A stretch of 64,000 nt of DNA, taken from NCBI GenBank assembly GCA_025062325.1, contig JANXAL010000080.1, positions 1 to 64,000 on the forward strand. Reading direction: 5' to 3'. The translations under genes and the position numbers were made by a program. Below, piece by piece: positions 8,712 to 18,351 of this stretch. This DNA comes from Roseiflexus sp. (GTDB lineage: Bacteria; Chloroflexota; Chloroflexia; Chloroflexales; Roseiflexaceae). The notes below the pieces were generated by a model that made no database searches, had not been told where the DNA came from, and saw only the letters and a list, made by a program, of their open reading frames with translations. How positions within the stretch are numbered: position 1 is the stretch's first letter; the number at the start of each line of letters is the position of its first letter.

Positions 8712-9053
8712 TCAGCCATTGCCGCTCTTTTGCCCGACCGGTTCCTGTCTGGACGACGCCTTCGCGCGCAGTTGTTCGTTCTCTTTCTCAAGCTGCACGA
8801 TCCGCCGCTCCAGTTCCGCCTGCAACTTGCTCAGCCGTCGTTCACGCAATGAATGGCGAATGCCGCTGTACCCGGTGAACAAGGCAACCAGCGTCGCACC
8901 GGCGATCACCGCCAGAATCATCACCAGTGAAAGCGAAATCGGACCGGACGTGAACATCAGAAACCGCACTTCGACCGGCTGCGGATTTTGTACGCCGAAC
9001 AGTACCAGCATCACTGCGAGCACGGTCATCAGAACGAACATTAACACTCGCAT
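8712..9053 (-). CDS. LapA-like two-TM membrane protein
   Basis: A 113-residue protein with the LapA (DUF1049) architecture: two closely spaced transmembrane helices (about residues 2-20 and 36-58) joined by QNPQPVEVRFLMF, followed by a charged coiled-coil tail (65-100) with heptad-like leucines. In proteobacteria LapA helps lipopolysaccharide assembly, but Chloroflexota lack typical LPS, so the role here is open. ATG 9053 was chosen because AGGGG lies 6 bases upstream; a GTG 18 bases further up lacks a site. Confidence 0.8.
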   Translation of the reverse strand: MRVLMFVLMTVLAVMLVLFGVQNPQPVEVRFLMFTSGPISLSLVMILAVIAGATLVALFTGYSGIRHSLRERRLSKLQAELERRIVQLEKENEQLRAKASSRQEPVGQKSGNG

Positions 9054-9169
9054 GGGCAACCCCTGCACCACTCTCTGCGTCGTTCATGCATGAGGCTATC
9101 ATAACATAACTGGCGAACGGAGACGCGTACAGAGGGAGGTTTCCCGGCGCTCTTCCGCGTTGCATCGCC

Positions 9170-9910
9170 TGTTTCGGGCGCCATAACGCCCACATGCCTC
9201 CTTCTCCTCTTGGGAGAAGGAGGCAGCTCGCAAGTGTGGCTTTTTTGGCAAGCCCTCGTGGTGCATCGCTCGTTTTGAGCGTCAGGATGCGCAAACGCCC
9301 CCTTCTCCCCCACTCACGAGGGTGGATTTTTTCGGGTGAGCCCTCACAGTAGATTGTTGGCAAGCCCTTATGGTGCATCGCTCGTCTTGAGCGTTGGGAT
9401 GCGCAAACGCCCCCCTCTCCCCTGGCTCACAGGTGTAGATTTTTTGCAAGCCTCTTGGTTGCATTGCTGATTTCAGGCATCGGAATGCCTCGACTCCCCC
9501 TTCTCCCCTGGTGGGAGAAGGGGGCAGGGGGGGATGAGGGGAAAAAGGGCGTCTGGACGCAGCAAACATCTATCGCGCTCCAAAAACGCTACACTTGTGA
9601 GCTCTCCCCCGGTGGGAGAAGGGGGCAGGGGGGGATGAGGGGAAAAAGGGCGTCTGGACGCGGCAAACATCTATCGCGCTCCAAAAACGCTACACTTGTG
9701 AGCTCTCCCCTGGTGGGAGAAGGGGGCAGGGGAGATGAGGGGGAAAAGGGCGTCGAGATGCGGCAAACCCGCTTCGCACCCTAAAAAGCCTCCACTTGCG
9801 AGGAAGGGGGTAGGGGGGATGAGGGGAAAACCAGGCGTTGGGACGCCGAAACTGCCCCTCGCGCCTGAAGAACGCTACCCTTGAGAGCCGGGGCGATGAG
9901 GGAAACAAGG
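9170..9910. repeat. Array of hairpin repeats, orientation switch in the middle
   Basis: At least six units of the same family as 1-210. Units in 9170-9490 run in one direction (CTTCTCCC then a GTAGATTTTTT tail), and those from about 9540 to 9910 run in the other (AAAACGCTACACTTGTGAG tails). The switch coincides with the hairpin at about 9496-9525 (CCCCCTTCTCCC paired with GGGAGAAGGGGG). Three units repeat with an exact 101-base period: the word GTGGGAGAAG begins at 9511, 9612 and 9713. A 101-base period cannot keep a reading frame, so open frames here are artefacts. Confidence 0.9.
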
Positions 9911-9992
9911 GTGGGACATGGAAAATCTGCGTCGCACAGCCGGGATAAGTACGCTGATCGCGGGTGCAGTCATCGGTAAGCATGGGTGGTGA

Positions 9993-10034
9993 TGGGACAC
10001 GGATACGCACAGATTGAGACGGGATTCTTACGGA
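9993..10034 (-). repeat. Short interspersed repeat, ATCCGT family
   Basis: Read on the minus strand it begins ATCCGTAAGAATC and ends ATCCGTGTCCC, nearly matching the copy at 38647-38690. The match continues for about 25 further bases (CATCACC, ATGCT). The spacer from here to 10264 has no supported gene. Confidence 0.65.
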
Positions 10035-10264
10035 TTGCCTTTATCCGCTTCCACTCCCTGCTTCCCCCAGGTGCACCGCCTGCCATCTCGGAAGCGGCGC
10101 GAAAAGCGACGGGCGGGCGCTCGTCACTCGTCCCTATCGGGACAGGCGCGCCGCCTGCACTTCCAAAAGGCAAGAATATCACGGGACAATGGCAGAAAGA
10201 GAGCAGGGGCGAGACCGTTCATCCCACCCCTGCGTCCCGTCCGTATTGGGGAGAAACCAGGATG

Positions 10265-11041
10265 TTACGCCATACGGCGGCGCAGCAGCAAGCCCGCGCC
10301 GATCAGAGCTGCAGCCGCAACCAGCGCCCACATTACACTGCCGGTCTCACCGCCGGTGCGTGGCAATGCAGCCGGAGCGGGAGGCGTCGTCACTGCAACT
10401 TCGACCTTGATCTTTGCCAGCTCGCCGACGGCGAACACGTCATAGATCTTGCCAGCCTCCAGGCGGGTGCCCTTCAGGTCCAGCACAACGGTGGTGGCGC
10501 CAGCCGGAGTCACCTGCAGATCGTAGGAACCGGCATCAACCGGGATGTAGTTGCTGGCCTTCGGGAATGCCAGGTTCGAGATCAGCGTCGGTCCGCCAGC
10601 AACCTTGATGTCCACCGCCGGGGCATCCGGCGAGAAGTGGATCACGCGCACATGCGCCTTGCCCGTCGCTGGCGCCGACAGATCATCAATCAGAATGGTC
10701 GGCTTGATCTCCGCCAGCTTGCCCGTTGCAGCGATAGTGTACGCCTTGCCAGCTTCAATCTTAACGCCCTTGGCATCAATGACGACTGGCGAGGTGGCGC
10801 CTGTTGGAACAACCTGGATGTCATAGCTGCCTGCTGGCAAATCCAGATAGGCGCTGGCGGTGAAGAACGGAACGTTAGTGAGTGCCTTGTTGCCGTTGAC
10901 AATCACGTCAACTGCGGGAGCGTCTGGCGAGGCGTGAACGACACGTACCTTGGCCGTGCCGGTTTGGGCGAATGCCGCCGGTGCAATGGCTAGCGCCAGC
11001 AGCGCGCCGAGTAGGAAAAGGATCCACGACTTGCTATGCAT
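10265..11041 (-). CDS. DUF4397 surface protein with LPXTG-type C-terminus
   Basis: A 258-residue exported protein with a signal peptide (residues 1-25, cleavage after AFA) and two DUF4397 repeats (about 28-120 and 133-222). Each repeat starts with VRVVHASPDAPAVDV or VRVIHFSPDAPAVDI and holds a YDLQVTPAGAT-like strand. The C-terminus has LPRTG at 226-230, then a hydrophobic segment and LRRRMA: a complete cell-wall sorting signal layout as handled by sortases in Gram-positives. AAGGAGG lies before the ATG. A surface or envelope role is inferred. No sortase gene is in the window, so anchoring by the hydrophobic tail alone is possible. Confidence 0.88.
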   Translation of the reverse strand: MHSKSWILFLLGALLALAIAPAAFAQTGTAKVRVVHASPDAPAVDVIVNGNKALTNVPFFTASAYLDLPAGSYDIQVVPTGATSPVVIDAKGVKIEAGKAYTIAATGKLAEIKPTILIDDLSAPATGKAHVRVIHFSPDAPAVDIKVAGGPTLISNLAFPKASNYIPVDAGSYDLQVTPAGATTVVLDLKGTRLEAGKIYDVFAVGELAKIKVEVAVTTPPAPAALPRTGGETGSVMWALVAAAALIGAGLLLRRRMA

Positions 11042-11158
11042 ATAGACCTATCCTCCTTCGATACATCGTGCTGCCAGATCTATTGCTGCGCAGCTGCTTA
11101 TCACATTCACAAAAAGAAACGCACGATGTACGAAATCGGATCTCTTCTCAGCGAATTC

Positions 11159-12196
11159 TCATCGGAGCAGGCGATCATAGAGCTCCAGGAATCCGCGCCC
11201 CAGTTGCTCGAACCCAAAGGAACGAACGACCTTCTCGCGGCCGTATTCGCCAAAGCGCCGCCGCAGCGCTTCGTCCTCGCCGAGCCGACGCACGGCCGCC
11301 GCATAGGCGGCAATGTCATCGCGCGGGCAAAGAAAGCCGGACAGTTCGTGATCAACAACTTCCGGCAGGGCTGAGATGCGCGTTGTCACCACTGGTCGGC
11401 CGCACGCCAGCGCTTCGGCCTGCACGATTCCGAACCCTTCGAGACGCGACGGCGCAAGCAGGATGTCGCACGACTGATACGCCGCCACCAGCCCATTGCG
11501 GTCCGGTGCGCCGATCGGAACCATGCGCGGGTGCGGCGGACCTTCATCGACGCCCTGGAAGCCACTGGTGTAGTACAAGACGTACTCTTCCGGCAATAGA
11601 TTTAGGATGCGCGGCAGCAGATCGAACCCCTTGCGCCGCGTCCGGTTGCCGACGAACAGCAGTCGGATTCGTCCGCCTCTGTCGGGCAGGCCATCATCGC
11701 GCCGTTTCAGATCAGGGGTCGGCACGAACACGTCGGTGTCGATGCCGTCGTAGATGACGGTAGTATTAGTGTAACCGTAGATACGGGCAACCTGTTGTTG
11801 CGTGTAGCGCGACACGCACACCACGGCGTCGGCGGAGCTGATCGACCACCAGTCGTAACGCGCTTCGACCAGGCGATAGAACAGGCGCTGCGCCAGGGTG
11901 CTGTAGGGCTGAAGGTCAGGGTCGGTCGTCAGGTGGTGAACAGTGGTAACGAGCGGACGACCTGGCGCCCGCAGCGCAAACGCTACTCGCGAACGTCCCT
12001 GAACAAGGTCGAACCCCTGCCACCAACCGCGCGGCAGTCCGCGCGGGATCAGCAGAGGTAGAAAGTTGTAGATCTCTGGCAGGCGCAGTAGTTCGGCGTG
12101 CGGCGCGCCATACCGCCGGACGGCGCGAGTGATGTTCTGGATGCCGAAATCGACGCCGCCGCGACCGATCGGCGAAATATACAGCGGACGAACCAT
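11159..12196 (-). CDS. GT4-type glycosyltransferase
   Basis: A 345-residue retaining GT-B glycosyltransferase (group 1). The C-terminal nucleotide-sugar domain shows LLFVGNRTRRKGFDLLP (start of the domain, about residue 177) and the signature APSRLEGFGIVQAEALACGRPVV (E-x7-E pattern, about 250-272). The N-terminal domain is shorter than in many relatives. It probably moves a sugar onto an envelope glycolipid or exopolysaccharide; acceptor and donor are unknown. The SAM methyltransferase gene at 12302-13399, on the same strand, lies 105 bases upstream and may belong to the same pathway. Confidence 0.88.
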   Translation of the reverse strand: MVRPLYISPIGRGGVDFGIQNITRAVRRYGAPHAELLRLPEIYNFLPLLIPRGLPRGWWQGFDLVQGRSRVAFALRAPGRPLVTTVHHLTTDPDLQPYSTLAQRLFYRLVEARYDWWSISSADAVVCVSRYTQQQVARIYGYTNTTVIYDGIDTDVFVPTPDLKRRDDGLPDRGGRIRLLFVGNRTRRKGFDLLPRILNLLPEEYVLYYTSGFQGVDEGPPHPRMVPIGAPDRNGLVAAYQSCDILLAPSRLEGFGIVQAEALACGRPVVTTRISALPEVVDHELSGFLCPRDDIAAYAAAVRRLGEDEALRRRFGEYGREKVVRSFGFEQLGRGFLELYDRLLR

Positions 12197-12301
12197 ATGT
12201 TGCGATCAGAAACGGTCCGAAGCATAAGGTAGTACATGGAAGCAGGCAAATTCGCATCTCCTGCCATCACAAGCAGGACTGGGGAATCTGCTGCATCCGC
12301 A

Positions 12302-13399
12302 TCAACACTGCGCCCCCTTCTCGACCACGACGAAGTAACTGCCAGAACGCAGCCGACCGAAGAGCCACAGGTCGAGTTCCATGACGAGCGTCACTGCCAG
12401 GAGTGCGTGGTAGACCAGCCCGCGGCGCCGGAGGCGTGCGCGTATTCGCTGCCGCGCCCGGATCTCGCGCGCTACGCCTTCACCTATTGGCAGACTGGCG
12501 CCGGTCGGCGCGGCGCCGTTGCAACGCGTCACGTTCTTCCGGCTGCGCCCCACAATGGCTTCGCCGAGTTTCATAAGCACGTGTTCGACAAAGCTGGTCA
12601 CCACGCTGTTCCAGAACACGACGCGCACCGGGCGCAATCCGGCGCGCTGCATAGCATCCAGCACATCTTCCCAGGTCGCCAGCGCCTTGATATGGTCCGA
12701 CTTGCGCCGCGCCTCGCGCTCGAAGTCGTAGAGGCCAGCGCGGACGAACTGCCTGCCGATCCAGCGGCTCGCCGCGATCAGCGGTTGCAGGCGCGACGGC
12801 TCGCGCGTATTTGAAAAGACCAGCAAGCGTCCGCCAGGTCGCAGCACGCGCGCTGTCTCGCAGAGGTACGCATCGATCACATCGCGCGGAAAATGTTCAA
12901 GCACATCGATCGAAAACGCTTTGTCGAACGTACTATCGGCAAACGGCAACCGGCGCGCGTCCCCCTGGATGAGCGCGACAGTCCTCACCGCTTCATCGGC
13001 GAACAGCGTCGCCGGATCAACGCCAACCATCAAGCGCACGCGGTCGGCGTTCCAGGCAGCGAACTTCCCATTGCCGCAGCCGCTATCGAGCACGATATCG
13101 GTCGGTCGCAGGTTGAGCAGGCGCTGCAACGTCCGGTTGCGCACCCCTGCCGCAAGCAGCGGCGGCGCCAGGTCGCGGTAGTCGAGTTCGTGCGCCAGCT
13201 CCGCTTCTTCGCTGACGTACTTCGATACGTACCCAAACTCTACGCCGCGCGGCATAAGGTCGATGTACCCGTCGCGGCGCGGGTACTCGGCGCTGCATGT
13301 CGCGCACGTTACGCCGTCGTCAGTCACGATCAGATCGCGCGAACCGCACGTCGGGCACTGGAGCAGGCGGTAGAGGTCGTAAGGAACCATATGGCGCAT
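12302..13399 (-). CDS. SAM-dependent methyltransferase with N-terminal zinc ribbon
   Basis: A 365-residue protein. Residues 10-40 form a short zinc ribbon (CPTCGSRD ... CATCSAEYP), as in Trm112-like and many class I methyltransferases. Residues about 110-215 form the SAM-binding Rossmann fold: VLDSGCGNGKFAAW (motif I), GVDPA, LPFADSTFDKAFSIDVLEH and VLRPGGRLLVFSNT. The C-terminal 90 residues hold hydrophobic stretches. Start is uncertain: ATG 13399 or 13390; the longest frame (to 13606) adds residues that do not look coding. The target is unknown; proximity to the glycosyltransferase suggests lipid or glycan modification. Confidence 0.82.
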   Translation of the reverse strand: MRHMVPYDLYRLLQCPTCGSRDLIVTDDGVTCATCSAEYPRRDGYIDLMPRGVEFGYVSKYVSEEAELAHELDYRDLAPPLLAAGVRNRTLQRLLNLRPTDIVLDSGCGNGKFAAWNADRVRLMVGVDPATLFADEAVRTVALIQGDARRLPFADSTFDKAFSIDVLEHFPRDVIDAYLCETARVLRPGGRLLVFSNTREPSRLQPLIAASRWIGRQFVRAGLYDFEREARRKSDHIKALATWEDVLDAMQRAGLRPVRVVFWNSVVTSFVEHVLMKLGEAIVGRSRKNVTRCNGAAPTGASLPIGEGVAREIRARQRIRARLRRRGLVYHALLAVTLVMELDLWLFGRLRSGSYFVVVEKGAQC

Positions 13400-13656
13400 A
13401 AAGACGACAAAACCGGCACTTGCGCGCCCCCCGCCCCTTCGGCTAGAATAGAGGTGCGCAGGCGCGCCAGAGGATACCACTAGATTGGCGCCTGCGCAAA
13501 TTGGTTTCCGGGAGACCTCTTGTTTTCTGCCCACGGCAGCGTTGACCGTGGAGACGCAGTGAATCTGCGCGACATGCCCTACTCGCAGCAGCGGTAGGGG
13601 CCCCAATCTCGCGCGGGATGGGGTGCAGGGGCAAGGGGTGTAGTAAGTGAGGTGGT

Positions 13657-14691
13657 ATGTTACATACGTGGAGGGTGGACGAAGGCGTCCGCGTCCGACC
13701 GCGAACCCGGCCGGTCAAGGGATGTATTGGGATTCGAATCCGGCCGTTCCGGCGAACGGACGACGAGTATGCCGCAGTCGCTGCGATTGTTGCGCGTGCG
13801 CCTGCTGGCGAGATTTGTGATTTCGAGTACAGTAATCCCGCAGATCTCCGTGCATTCGATGAGGTTTTCACCCCTGACGCATTGCCGCGTCGCTACGTCG
13901 CCGTGGCGCCTGATGGCGCCATTATTGGGTACGCCCACACATTCCCAACCACCTGGATTCCCGAACCAGGAGGATTCTGGGCGGCAGTCCGCGTCCTGCC
14001 TGCCTACCGGCGTCTGACAATCGGGCGACAGTTGCTTGCCCGCGCGCTCGGCGAGGCGCACGCTGCCGGAGGACTCTTCGCACTGGCGCAGGTGCGCGAA
14101 CAACTGGCAGATGCGACCGATTTCGCCGAGCAAACCGGCTTCACTGAGATGCTGCGCAGTTGGGAACTGCGTCTCGATACGCGGACTGTCGATGTGACGC
14201 CGTTCTATCGCTACGTTGAGCGCGCTTCAGCATCCGGCATTCGTCTGACGACTCTCGCTGAACTGCGCACGGTCGATCCCGACTGGCTGCCGAAGTTGCA
14301 TGCTCTGCACTACACGCTCAACCGTGATGTGCCGCTTCCTGATGCGCCCAACATTACGCTCGAATGGTTTGAGCGATTTGCGTTGACCTGTCCGGAAGCG
14401 TTCTTCGTCGCAGTTGACGGCGACCGTTATATCGGCGAGAGCGTTATGCACCCCGACAACCGGCAACCTGGCGCGCTCAACCAGCGTCTGACCGGCGTGT
14501 TGCGCGAGTATCGCGGGCGCGGCGTGGCCATGGCGCTTAAGGTGTTGACTGTTGCGTATGCTCAGACCCACGGCTACACGCAGATCAGCACTTGGGTCGA
14601 CTCGACCAACGCCAGCATGCTGGCAATCAACGAGCGCCTCGGCTTTACGCGCCATCCGGGCATGGTGGTGTATCGCCAGGACCTGACATAA
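13657..14691 (+). CDS. Tandem GNAT N-acetyltransferase
   Basis: A 344-residue protein with two GNAT folds. The first (about 28-170) has the acetyl-CoA loop region VLPAYRRLTIGRQLLARAL. The second (about 195-340) has VLREYRGRGVAMALKVLTV and ends with NASMLAINERLGF, the usual beta-4/alpha-4 part of the family. Such proteins transfer acetyl groups from acetyl-CoA to amines, but substrates cannot be told from sequence. GAGG stands 4 bases before the ATG. The first 25 residues look atypical, so the true start may be somewhat downstream. Confidence 0.82.
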   Translation: MLHTWRVDEGVRVRPRTRPVKGCIGIRIRPFRRTDDEYAAVAAIVARAPAGEICDFEYSNPADLRAFDEVFTPDALPRRYVAVAPDGAIIGYAHTFPTTWIPEPGGFWAAVRVLPAYRRLTIGRQLLARALGEAHAAGGLFALAQVREQLADATDFAEQTGFTEMLRSWELRLDTRTVDVTPFYRYVERASASGIRLTTLAELRTVDPDWLPKLHALHYTLNRDVPLPDAPNITLEWFERFALTCPEAFFVAVDGDRYIGESVMHPDNRQPGALNQRLTGVLREYRGRGVAMALKVLTVAYAQTHGYTQISTWVDSTNASMLAINERLGFTRHPGMVVYRQDLT

Positions 14692-15290
14692 CATTGCGGT
14701 TGCTCACACTCATGCCCCCTTCTTCTCGCGGACTTGGCAGGACGGCGCATAAGGGCGGGTCTCAGACCCGCCCTAGGCGGGGCGGCGCGTAAGAGCTTTC
14801 AAGGGTTTTTTCGTCAAGCCCTTACGCTGGACTGTCCGTTTTGAGCGCTGCGATGCGTAACCTTCCCCCTTCTCCCCTGGTGGGAGAAGGGGGCCTCACA
14901 AGGGTAGATTTTTCCGACACGCCCTCGTGTTGCATCGCCTGCTTGAGGCATCAGGACGCCCTAACTCTCCCTTCTCCTCTGGCGGGAGAAGGGGGCAGGG
15001 GGGATGAGGGGAAAACCAGGCGTCGGGATGCCGAAAACGCCCCTCGCACCTGAAAAACCCTACCCTTGAGAGGAAGGGGGCTGGGATGACGAAGGGGAAA
15101 AAGTGTCAGAATGCGGCAACCATCCATTGCACCAAAAACGCTCCACTTGTAAGGCGCGTAAGAGTGGGTCTCGGATCCACCCTTGTAGTCTCAGACACGC
15201 TCTTATGGCATCAAGGTGGTCGTGAATATTGCTGCCGAGCTGATCATACTTCGGCGTCGCCTCGGATGCGCCGGATTCGCGCAGATCTGT
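14692..15290. repeat. Repeat-rich spacer: palindrome plus hairpin-family units
   Basis: No gene seen. At 14750-14775 stands a second copy of the GGGCGGGTCT palindrome. From about 14860 to 15140 are at least three units of the hairpin family of 1-210, with stems such as CTTCTCCC/GGGAGAAG and tails AAAAACCCTACCCTTGAGAG. At 15150-15210 there is a degraded GGGTCTC-type palindrome. The spacer separates a plus-strand gene from the end of a minus-strand gene, so it also covers a convergent junction. Confidence 0.8.
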
Positions 15291-18182
15291 TTACCCCTGA
15301 GCGTTCTCTTGCATTCCACTGAACTGCGCCACAATCAGAGTAATGTCATCGTGTTGCGCAGCATCGCCGATAAACGCCATCACTTCGTTAATGAGGCAGT
15401 CAATCAGTGCGTCGGGCGGAAGACCGGCATGCATTGCCAGGAGCGCATCGAGGCGCTCGAAGCCGAACAACTCGCCAGCCGCATTGTGCGCTTCGACCAG
15501 TCCATCGGTAAAGAACAGCACGGTGTCACCGGGCGCCAAATCGACGGCGAGCGTCTCATACGGTATATCGGGCTGAACGCCGAGCGGCAGGGTCGGTCCC
15601 GGCGGATACAAATACTGAAGCGAGCCATCCGGATGCACCAGTACGGGGGTCAACTGCCCGGCATTCGCCACTGTCATACGTCCCGACGGATCAATCACAG
15701 CGTAGCAGAGCGCCACAAAGGTGCCACGCGGTACGTCATGCGCCATGCTTCGATTCGTTTCACGCAGCACGAGCGCCGGTTCTTCGTGATCGAACGCTTC
15801 GGCGCGCCCAACCGAGCGTGCCATGGCCATCAGCAACGCTCCTGCCACGCTCTTGCCCGATGCATCGCCAATCATCACCGCAATGGAACGGCGCTCGCCA
15901 AGAGCGAAACAGTCGAAGAAATCGCCGCCGACCTCGCGCGCGGGCAGGCAGCGCGCGGCCAGCGCAATTCCTTGGCGATGCGGCAGTTCGCGGGGAAACA
16001 GGTTCGATTGAATGCGACGAGCAATCTCTAGTTCCTGTTCGCGTCGCGCAATCGACTCGGCGTACAGACGGGCGTTTTCAATGGCTATGGCGGCGCTGTC
16101 GGCGAAAACCTGAGCCACTTCGACATCGCGCTGGGTAAAGCGCCCTTTTTCGCTCGAGTCGATGTTCAGTACGCCAAGCACTTCGCCTTTAACGACAAGT
16201 GGCGCGCCGATCCATGATCGGATGTCGCTAATCCGCGGTTCAGGCGACCAGATAGGCGATACGCTGACGTCCTCGATCAGCAGCGGCTGTTTATGCTTCA
16301 CCACCCAGACGGCTGCGCCCGGTTCGTTCAACGGCCGATTCATCGCATCCAGGCGCGTGGCAATATGCTCCGGAGCGACGGCGGCAGCCCGCAGGATACG
16401 TCCCTCCCGCAGCATAATCGACGCGCTATCGTAGGGAATGACCTTTTTCAGTTCACGCAGGATCACCTTCAGCACTTCGCCTGAACTGAATGCTGCGCTC
16501 AGCACACGCGCCACTTCACGCAGCGTGTCAGCCGTCCGCCGCGCTTCCTGCTCTGCAGCAAACAGCATGACGTTCTGCACATGCAATGCCACCTGGCGCG
16601 CCACTGCCGCCAGAAACCGCTCGTCGCGATCATCGAACGCATAGGGAGAGTATGCCTGGACGGTCAACACGCCAATGGGCTGCCCCTCGCGTCCAATCAG
16701 CGGCATCCCAAGCCACGACAACGCGATGCGCTCCGTGCCGATCACGTGCAAGCGCAGTTCCGGGTGCCGCCCGATCTCTTCAAGCAGGTTGCCGAACCGC
16801 AGGGCGCGTCGGTGACGCAGCACCCATGCAGTCAGCGAATCCGGCGGCGGCGGCTGAAACTGCCAGAAGGAGTGTTCCTCGCCCTCGTCGATTGACAGCC
16901 CGGCGCTGATCAGGTCCCGTTCGGCATCATACACTGCCACCGAGAAGACATCAGCGCGCATGAACCGTGCCAGCGCACGCGCAATATGGCGCAGGAGCGT
17001 GCGCAGTTCCAGCGTGGTGCTCGCCGCGTGGCTGATGTCGCTCAACGCCGACAGTTCGGCGACCTGACGTTCGCGTTCAGCAAACAGGCGCGCATTCTCA
17101 ATGGCAATGGCGATCTGGTGCCCGACGGCGCGCACAAACTCAATTTCCTGATCCTGAATGGTGCGCTGGCGCGTATCAACGAGCAACAGGGACCCAAGTG
17201 CGCGATCACCGATCTGGAGCGGAACTGCAATAAGCGAGCGGTAATGCAGCCCAATACGCTGCCAGTGATCGCTCTGCGCACGATCATGCAGGATCAGCGG
17301 GCGACGCTCCTCGATGACGCTGCGCATCAGGCTGCCCGACATCGGGATACGCGCCAGTTGATCAGCGTATTCTGGCGGAAAACCGTAGGCGGCGGCCAGG
17401 ATCAGTTCGGTGCAATCAGGAGACAACAATCGCACTGCGCCGCCACTCATCGCCAGATGCTCAACCAGCAACGATAACGCCCGATTAAGCAACTCAGAGA
17501 GAGGCCGCTGCAGCGCCAGTTCCTCAGCGAGCGCTGTCAGCGTCGCTAGCTCGCGTGTACGCACGGCGACCTGGGCTGTCAGTTCTTCACTCAGCGCGCG
17601 ATGCTGTTCGACGAGCGCTGCATTCTCCAGCGCAATCGCCAGCAGGTTGCCGATGCGCTGCAGCAGGTCGAGGCTGTCCTGATCATAGACGCCAGGCCGG
17701 TAGCTCTGCACAGAGATGACGCCAACAGTTTCGTAGCCGAGCAGCAGCGGCGTTCCCATCCAGGATCGTGAACGCTTCTGCGTATTGCCAAACCGTTGGG
17801 GTTGGACCGCCAGGGCATGACGTTCATGCAACAGGTCGCGAAACAGGAGCGGTTGACGCTGCCGAACCAGCATTCCGGTGAGCGGACCGTATGGCGTATT
17901 CTCGAGATACTCGATAATACCTTCATCCACCAGCAGCGCAGCCCGAAACGTTTCCCGATTGTTGGGATCACAGACGGCAAAGTATGCTGCGTCGTATTGA
18001 AACACCGGCGCAAGCGCCTGGTGGATGGCCTCAAAGATGGCGCGTGCGCTGGGCTTTCCCAGGCAGGCTATGCTGATTGTGCGGAGCATCTCAAATGCCT
18101 GCTGGTCTCGCTCCCGATCACTGCGCAATGCGTCGAGTTCCTGATAGAGTTCGGCAATTGGATCGTTCACTGACTGTGTCAC
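15291..18182 (-). CDS. Multi-GAF PP2C phosphatase (RsbU/SpoIIE type)
   Basis: A 963-residue cytosolic regulator: four GAF sensor domains (about 40-195, 215-365, 385-545 and 560-705), a short coiled linker (about 705-735), then a PP2C phosphatase domain of the SpoIIE/RsbU kind (about 740-955). Phosphatase metal ligands are visible in VGGDFFDCF, GDASGKSVAGAL, FTDGLVEAHN and QHDDITLIVAQF. Such enzymes remove phosphate from anti-anti-sigma (STAS) proteins in partner-switching pathways, and GAF domains tune them to small ligands or redox signals. Start is GTG 18182 with AGGGA upstream. STAS partners in this window are at 27567, 48525 (broken) and 53993; pairing is inferred. Confidence 0.93.
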   Translation of the reverse strand: MTQSVNDPIAELYQELDALRSDRERDQQAFEMLRTISIACLGKPSARAIFEAIHQALAPVFQYDAAYFAVCDPNNRETFRAALLVDEGIIEYLENTPYGPLTGMLVRQRQPLLFRDLLHERHALAVQPQRFGNTQKRSRSWMGTPLLLGYETVGVISVQSYRPGVYDQDSLDLLQRIGNLLAIALENAALVEQHRALSEELTAQVAVRTRELATLTALAEELALQRPLSELLNRALSLLVEHLAMSGGAVRLLSPDCTELILAAAYGFPPEYADQLARIPMSGSLMRSVIEERRPLILHDRAQSDHWQRIGLHYRSLIAVPLQIGDRALGSLLLVDTRQRTIQDQEIEFVRAVGHQIAIAIENARLFAERERQVAELSALSDISHAASTTLELRTLLRHIARALARFMRADVFSVAVYDAERDLISAGLSIDEGEEHSFWQFQPPPPDSLTAWVLRHRRALRFGNLLEEIGRHPELRLHVIGTERIALSWLGMPLIGREGQPIGVLTVQAYSPYAFDDRDERFLAAVARQVALHVQNVMLFAAEQEARRTADTLREVARVLSAAFSSGEVLKVILRELKKVIPYDSASIMLREGRILRAAAVAPEHIATRLDAMNRPLNEPGAAVWVVKHKQPLLIEDVSVSPIWSPEPRISDIRSWIGAPLVVKGEVLGVLNIDSSEKGRFTQRDVEVAQVFADSAAIAIENARLYAESIARREQELEIARRIQSNLFPRELPHRQGIALAARCLPAREVGGDFFDCFALGERRSIAVMIGDASGKSVAGALLMAMARSVGRAEAFDHEEPALVLRETNRSMAHDVPRGTFVALCYAVIDPSGRMTVANAGQLTPVLVHPDGSLQYLYPPGPTLPLGVQPDIPYETLAVDLAPGDTVLFFTDGLVEAHNAAGELFGFERLDALLAMHAGLPPDALIDCLINEVMAFIGDAAQHDDITLIVAQFSGMQENAQG

Positions 18183-18351
18183 TGCGTGTGTCCCTGATGG
18201 ATGAGAGCGTATTTGCCCAAGTGTAGCGGTTCACACAAGTTTAATAGTCGTAACAGATTTGTGCAAGCGCACAAGATTGTTGTCAATCTGAGACGCACGT
18301 GCTACGATTCGTGGGGAACCGCTTTTCTCACTGAAGAAAACGGCGTCTGCG

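Noticed and set aside
9500-9730. Regularly spaced repeats that could be mistaken for a CRISPR array
   Set aside because: The whole 101-base unit repeats, so there are no unique spacers, and no cas genes are nearby.
9282-10010. Open frames of about 65-110 codons in the hairpin-repeat array
   Set aside because: They arise from repeats with a 101-base period that cannot keep one frame, have no ribosome sites, and give Pro/Arg-rich translations.
13400-13606. N-terminal extension of the zinc-ribbon methyltransferase
   Set aside because: Its residues have no order of a domain or signal peptide, and the family-like protein starts at 13390 or 13399.
13725-13745. GATTCGAATCC resembling a tRNA T-loop
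   Set aside because: It sits inside the GNAT coding region with no cloverleaf around it. No tRNA was found in the window.
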